This document shows, one piece after another, positions 60,875 to 64,000 of a stretch of 64,000 nucleotides of DNA. Source of the DNA: GWB2-37-7 sp942492835 (lineage in GTDB: Bacteria; Bacillota; Clostridia; Lutisporales; Lutisporaceae). The notes beneath the pieces are model-generated. The model made no database searches and was not told the DNA's origin. It saw nothing but the letters and a program-made list of their open reading frames with translations. The position numbers and the translations under genes are program-made. The stretch is from positions 1,488,001 to 1,552,000 of the forward strand of contig OW818645.1 of the NCBI GenBank assembly GCA_942492835.1. Direction: 5' to 3'. The first letter of the stretch is position 1. The number at the start of each line of letters is the position of its first letter.

Positions 60875-60949
60875 TTAGGCAATAATGCACAGGTCGGAAT
60901 ATATGTTTAATAATCTTAAAATAGTTGTGCCTAATATTAACATTTTCAT
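60875..60949 (-). CDS. Leader peptide of the efflux gene (24 aa)
   Basis: 24 codons, MKMLILGTTILRLLNIYSDL... ending CIIA, with AAAGGAGGTC 7 bases before the ATG. The strong site on a tiny ORF about 120 bases before the MFS gene, with attenuator hairpins behind, marks a leader. A ribosome stalled here (for example by a drug) would change folding and let transcription proceed. Confidence 0.7.
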   Translation of the reverse strand: MKMLILGTTILRLLNIYSDLCIIA

Positions 60950-61066
60950 ACTCTGACCTCCTTTGTGTTTTTTATAAGCTACTTTACACTACCGTGAATT
61001 TGTTTTCCTCTGTAAATCTTACTATTTGCATAAGCTATTGTCAAAGGCTTTCATATGTAAAAAAAT

Positions 61067-61090
61067 CATTTAATAAAGTTTTATTAAATG
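61067..61090. repeat. Perfect palindromic hairpin before the sigma factor gene
   Basis: CATTTAATAA/TTATTAAATG with a 4-base loop. May be an operator or a weak terminator in the divergent MFS-sigma gap; the remaining AT-rich sequence shows no clear ECF promoter. Confidence 0.55.
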
Positions 61091-61206
61091 AGAATCTTTT
61101 ATAAAACATCTACTTTAATGCTAAATATTATATATAATTAAATAAAAAACCAAATATCATGTATTACAGTCTAATTTATGAAACCATTAAAATTGAGGTG
61201 ATAGGA

Positions 61207-61761
61207 TTGGATCAATTAGAGCTTATTCAACTTGCAAAACAAGGCGACTCTAATGCATTCTATAATTTAATTTGTGAACACAAAATACAAATGTACAAGA
61301 TTGCATATTCCTACTTTAGGAATGAACAGGATGCTCTTGAAGCTATACAAGAGACTACCTATAGGGCCTTCAATAGTTTGCAAAAACTAAAACAAGCGCA
61401 ATATTTCAAGACATGGCTATTTCGGATTCTTATTAACTATTGTATAGATGAAAATAAACGAAAAAATAAGATAATAGTGCTTCCTGTCAGTTCAGGTATC
61501 AATGAAGCTGCAGATACTGATAATAGGTTAGAGATTAGCCGTGCGATATCTAACCTGAATTCAAAATATAAAAGCATTATAATTCTAAAATATTATGAGG
61601 ACTTAACAATTAATGATATAGCTTATATTTTGGAGAGACCCGTAGGCACAATAAAAACATGGCTTAATAAAGCCTTAAATGAATTGAGAATAATTCTTAG
61701 TGAGGAGGGGTGCGATAATGCAAAGCCAAGAAGAAAAGATGCTATTAATGTCAAAGACTGA
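61207..61761 (+). CDS. ECF-family RNA polymerase sigma factor
   Basis: 184 residues. Region 2 (IAYSYFRNEQDALEAIQETT and FKTWLFRILINYCIDENKRK) and region 4 (KSIIILKYYEDLTINDIAYI ... PVGTIKTWLNKALNELR) are complete. The start is TTG 61207, 6 bases behind GAGGTG; a longer frame to 61159 has no ribosome binding site. It overlaps the anti-sigma gene, so they are coupled. Targets unknown. Confidence 0.92.
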   Translation: MDQLELIQLAKQGDSNAFYNLICEHKIQMYKIAYSYFRNEQDALEAIQETTYRAFNSLQKLKQAQYFKTWLFRILINYCIDENKRKNKIIVLPVSSGINEAADTDNRLEISRAISNLNSKYKSIIILKYYEDLTINDIAYILERPVGTIKTWLNKALNELRIILSEEGCDNAKPRRKDAINVKD

Positions 61762-63076
61762 TTATGACAATATACACATTCCCGATGATATTGATGACTA
61801 TATTTTAAAAGGGCTCAAAACTAAAGGTAAGGTTAAAAAAACGAGAACAGCCTTACTATCAATTAGCACAGCAGCTGTCATTACTTTATTTCTACTAGCC
61901 TCAGTGATCCGCATATCACCAGTATTCGCTGGTTATCTAGATGATGTACCTATACTAAAGTATATTGTTAAACTGGTTAACTATGATAAAGGGCTCAAGT
62001 CCGCTATAGATAACAATTTCATACAAAATATCGGAATCTCAGATGAACATGGCGGCATCAAGCTCACTATTGACAATATAATTATTGATCAAGCAAGAAT
62101 GATTGTTTTTTATACCCTTGAAAACAACAGCAGTTATAATCATTTGGACATAGAAACAATTAAATTCACTGATGAAACCAGAAAAAATCTTGAAGCAAGC
62201 TTTGGCTACGGTTTTTTAGATAATAATGATGAACAGCGTAATATACAAAATAACATTAATATAAGCTTTCCAGAAAATTTTGATATACCTGACACTATAC
62301 ATTTTGAGCTAGAACTACACCACAAAGATAGCCCCGATTCAATGGATAAAGTTAAGCTGCCTTATATATGGCAGGTAGATATTCCAATAGATAAAAGCAA
62401 GTTTGAAAATCTTAAGGAAGTTTATAATCTTGATCAGACAATAGAAATAGAAAACCAAAAGATAATTTTTAAAAAAGCTATTTTGTACCCTACTAGGATA
62501 GAGGTTCAAGTAGAATTCCCAAAAGAGAACTCTAAGAAAATTCTAAGGTTTGACAATCTTAAAATTTTAAACGAAAAGGGGGAGTCATTAGCTACTATCA
62601 TAAATGATGTTACCTCTACAATTCCTGATGAAAACCGTGTAAATTTATATTTTGAAAGTAATTATTTTTCCCAGCCGCAGAGTCTATTTCTACAGGGCAG
62701 CAGCCTAAGAGCACTTGATAAGGATAAGCTAGAAATTATTGTAGATACCGAGAAAAAACAATTACTAAAAGCTCCTGATAAAAATATTTCCTTACATGAT
62801 GTTATCAAAACTGATGAAGGTACTATTTTAAGCTTTCTCCTTAAAGCTGATGAACATCTTGATGATAAATTTTCGTATTTTGTATTTAGACAAGTAATAA
62901 AAGATGCAGAAGACGTTGAAAATGGATATTGCAGCCTAGAGACTTCTGGTTCAGGTTTAAATCAAGAGGTTTCTGTAAACTTACCAAAGAATTTTCATTA
63001 TAAAAATCCGCTAAGTCTTACAATCGACGACTATCCTTCTCGAATTAAAGGAGATTTCAAAATAAAAATTAAATAA
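61718..63076 (+). CDS. Membrane anti-sigma factor (DUF4179)
   Basis: 452 residues. A cytoplasmic N terminus (about 1-50) that would bind the sigma factor, one membrane helix (about 51-73, ALLSISTAAVITLFLLASVI) and a large external domain with DVPILKYIVKLVNYDKGL, typical of DUF4179. ATG 61718 is set by GGAGGGG. It probably holds the ECF sigma until an envelope signal arrives. Overlaps the sigma gene by 44 bases. Confidence 0.88.
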   Translation: MQSQEEKMLLMSKTDYDNIHIPDDIDDYILKGLKTKGKVKKTRTALLSISTAAVITLFLLASVIRISPVFAGYLDDVPILKYIVKLVNYDKGLKSAIDNNFIQNIGISDEHGGIKLTIDNIIIDQARMIVFYTLENNSSYNHLDIETIKFTDETRKNLEASFGYGFLDNNDEQRNIQNNINISFPENFDIPDTIHFELELHHKDSPDSMDKVKLPYIWQVDIPIDKSKFENLKEVYNLDQTIEIENQKIIFKKAILYPTRIEVQVEFPKENSKKILRFDNLKILNEKGESLATIINDVTSTIPDENRVNLYFESNYFSQPQSLFLQGSSLRALDKDKLEIIVDTEKKQLLKAPDKNISLHDVIKTDEGTILSFLLKADEHLDDKFSYFVFRQVIKDAEDVENGYCSLETSGSGLNQEVSVNLPKNFHYKNPLSLTIDDYPSRIKGDFKIKIK

Positions 63077-63082
63077 ATATCA

Positions 63083-63113
63083 AAGTCCCAGCTCTTAAGT
63101 AGAACTGGGACTT
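63083..63113 (+). terminator. Terminator of the sigma/anti-sigma operon
   Basis: AAGTCCCAG/CTGGGACTT with TATTTT following; can also serve the converging gene at 63121. Confidence 0.82.
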
Positions 63114-63120
63114 ATTTTGC

Positions 63121-64000
63121 CTATTTATTTGCTTTATAAATCACAGACTCATCAATATTTGATAGTTTACTACAGCCTGTCATTATCATAGTATCATATA
63201 GCTCCTTGCCTATTTTTTCTGTATAAATCTTAACAGCCTCAGCACCTCCACCATAAGCAGAAACTGCATATGGTCTTCCGATTAAAACAGCATCAGCACC
63301 CAGCCCCAACACCTTCACCACATCAATGCCCGTTCTTATACCACCATCAATGAATATCTTCATTGTACCCTTGACAGCCTTAGCAATTTCAGGCAGTACC
63401 TCTACTGTTGCAGGCGTTTGATCTAAAACTCTGCCGCCATGATTTGATACTACTATACCATATGCGCCTGCTTCCAACGCCTTCAAAGCACCTTTTACAG
63501 TCATAATACCCTTAATTATAAAAGGAAGCTTAGTTGATGCTATAATCTCTTTTAGCTCTTCTACTGACTTAGGACTTACCGGTTTTCCAGCTGCTGCCAA
63601 AATAGCAAGTCCTGCTGCATCAACGTCCATAGCTACAGCTAAAGCCCCTGCTGCTTCTGCTTTCTTTACCTTTCTAAGTATCTCATCCTTTTTCCATGGC
63701 TTAATAGTTGGAATACCCCATCCTTCTACCTCCTTAATAGCTTTTAGAGGCAGGTCAAAAAACTCATCCTTAACTCCATCTCCTGTAAAACCCGCAGTCC
63801 CACCTTGTTTACAGCCTGTAACAATCGCTCTTGAATAAGTCTCATCATTCAATACTTCACTATAATGCAGGTTAAGACCACCAATGGGTGCCGCAAAAAT
63901 AGGATATTTAAATCTCTTGCCAAATAACTCAATTGAAGTATCTATATCCTTAAATTCATATATAGTATCCATATTTAACTTAATATCTTTTAGTTTTGCA
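63121..64000 (-). CDS. FMN-dependent alpha-hydroxy-acid dehydrogenase/oxidase (partial, N terminus outside window)
   Basis: At least 293 residues visible; the frame stays open past base 64000, so the ATG at 63972 is internal. FKYPIFAAPIGGLNLHY, the FMN-binding GIVVSNHGGRVLDQTPA (Asn-His-Gly-Gly with catalytic His) and FIDGGIRTGIDVVKVLGLGA with DAVLIGRPY are hallmarks of the lactate/glycolate oxidase barrel. In anaerobes these usually act as dehydrogenases. Substrate unknown. Confidence 0.88.
   Translation of the reverse strand, partial: AKLKDIKLNMDTIYEFKDIDTSIELFGKRFKYPIFAAPIGGLNLHYSEVLNDETYSRAIVTGCKQGGTAGFTGDGVKDEFFDLPLKAIKEVEGWGIPTIKPWKKDEILRKVKKAEAAGALAVAMDVDAAGLAILAAAGKPVSPKSVEELKEIIASTKLPFIIKGIMTVKGALKALEAGAYGIVVSNHGGRVLDQTPATVEVLPEIAKAVKGTMKIFIDGGIRTGIDVVKVLGLGADAVLIGRPYAVSAYGGGAEAVKIYTEKIGKELYDTMIMTGCSKLSNIDESVIYKANK

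Overview
The window is low-GC Gram-positive DNA, most likely a clostridial (anaerobic Firmicutes) chromosome. Host markers are the CtsR-McsA-McsB-ClpC protein quality-control operon, DisA/RadA, a ferredoxin-linked aldehyde oxidoreductase, ferredoxin-domain enzymes and AGGAGG-type ribosome binding sites. A complete Mu-like transposable prophage of 33,587 bp (6776-40362) sits between an EF-G-like gene and the ctsR promoter. Its ends can be read from the sequence: 28-bp imperfect terminal inverted repeats beginning TGTAG, flanked by the 5-bp target duplication TCAAT (6771-6775 and 40363-40367).

Layout. 1-6690 (all minus): disA (cut by the window edge), radA, then the operon clpC, mcsB, mcsA, ctsR read right to left, with a CtsR operator just upstream of ctsR. 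6776-40362: prophage. Its early end is on the right: RRNPP-type receptor and secreted pre-peptide, repressor, divergent early operon with MuA-like transposase, MuB-like ATPase, Gam and gp16/GemA homologues. The middle region has an amidase, a Mor-type activator and a probable cargo gene with a possible anti-phage role. The late operon on the left encodes packaging, SPP1-like head and XkdK-XkdX-like contractile tail genes, ending in tail-fibre genes, two membrane proteins and a Dam-type methyltransferase at the right end, where Mu carries mom. 40374-40537: the degraded right end of a second, related phage that lacks the methyltransferase gene. 40629-43427: two small genes and an EF-G-like GTPase. 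43668-64000: host metabolism and transport, comprising an Lrp-type regulator divergent from an aminotransferase, an aldo/keto reductase with a ferredoxin tail, an ABC exporter, malic enzyme plus malate/lactate dehydrogenase, an M16C peptidase, an FMN-binding lipoprotein, an AOR with its ferredoxin subunit, two MFS transporters (one behind a leader-peptide attenuator), an ECF sigma/anti-sigma pair, and a partial FMN-dependent alpha-hydroxy acid dehydrogenase.

Most exciting candidate: the early end of the prophage carries an arbitrium-like unit. A 425-residue HTH-plus-TPR protein is followed 16 bp later by a 42-codon secreted pre-peptide, a terminator, a pair of 20-bp direct repeats, and a 46-codon ORF transcribed head-on into the 3' end of the phage repressor. 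This is the order expected for a peptide-controlled lysis-lysogeny switch, here in a Mu-type transposing phage rather than an SPbeta-type phage. Other sequence-level observations are a programmed -1 frameshift in the tail assembly chaperone, a probable ATT start codon forced by an upstream promoter, a near-central palindrome in the prophage, nested phage-end remnants forming the ctsR promoter, and a uORF/attenuator before an efflux gene. All function calls come from motif recognition by eye; no database search was run.
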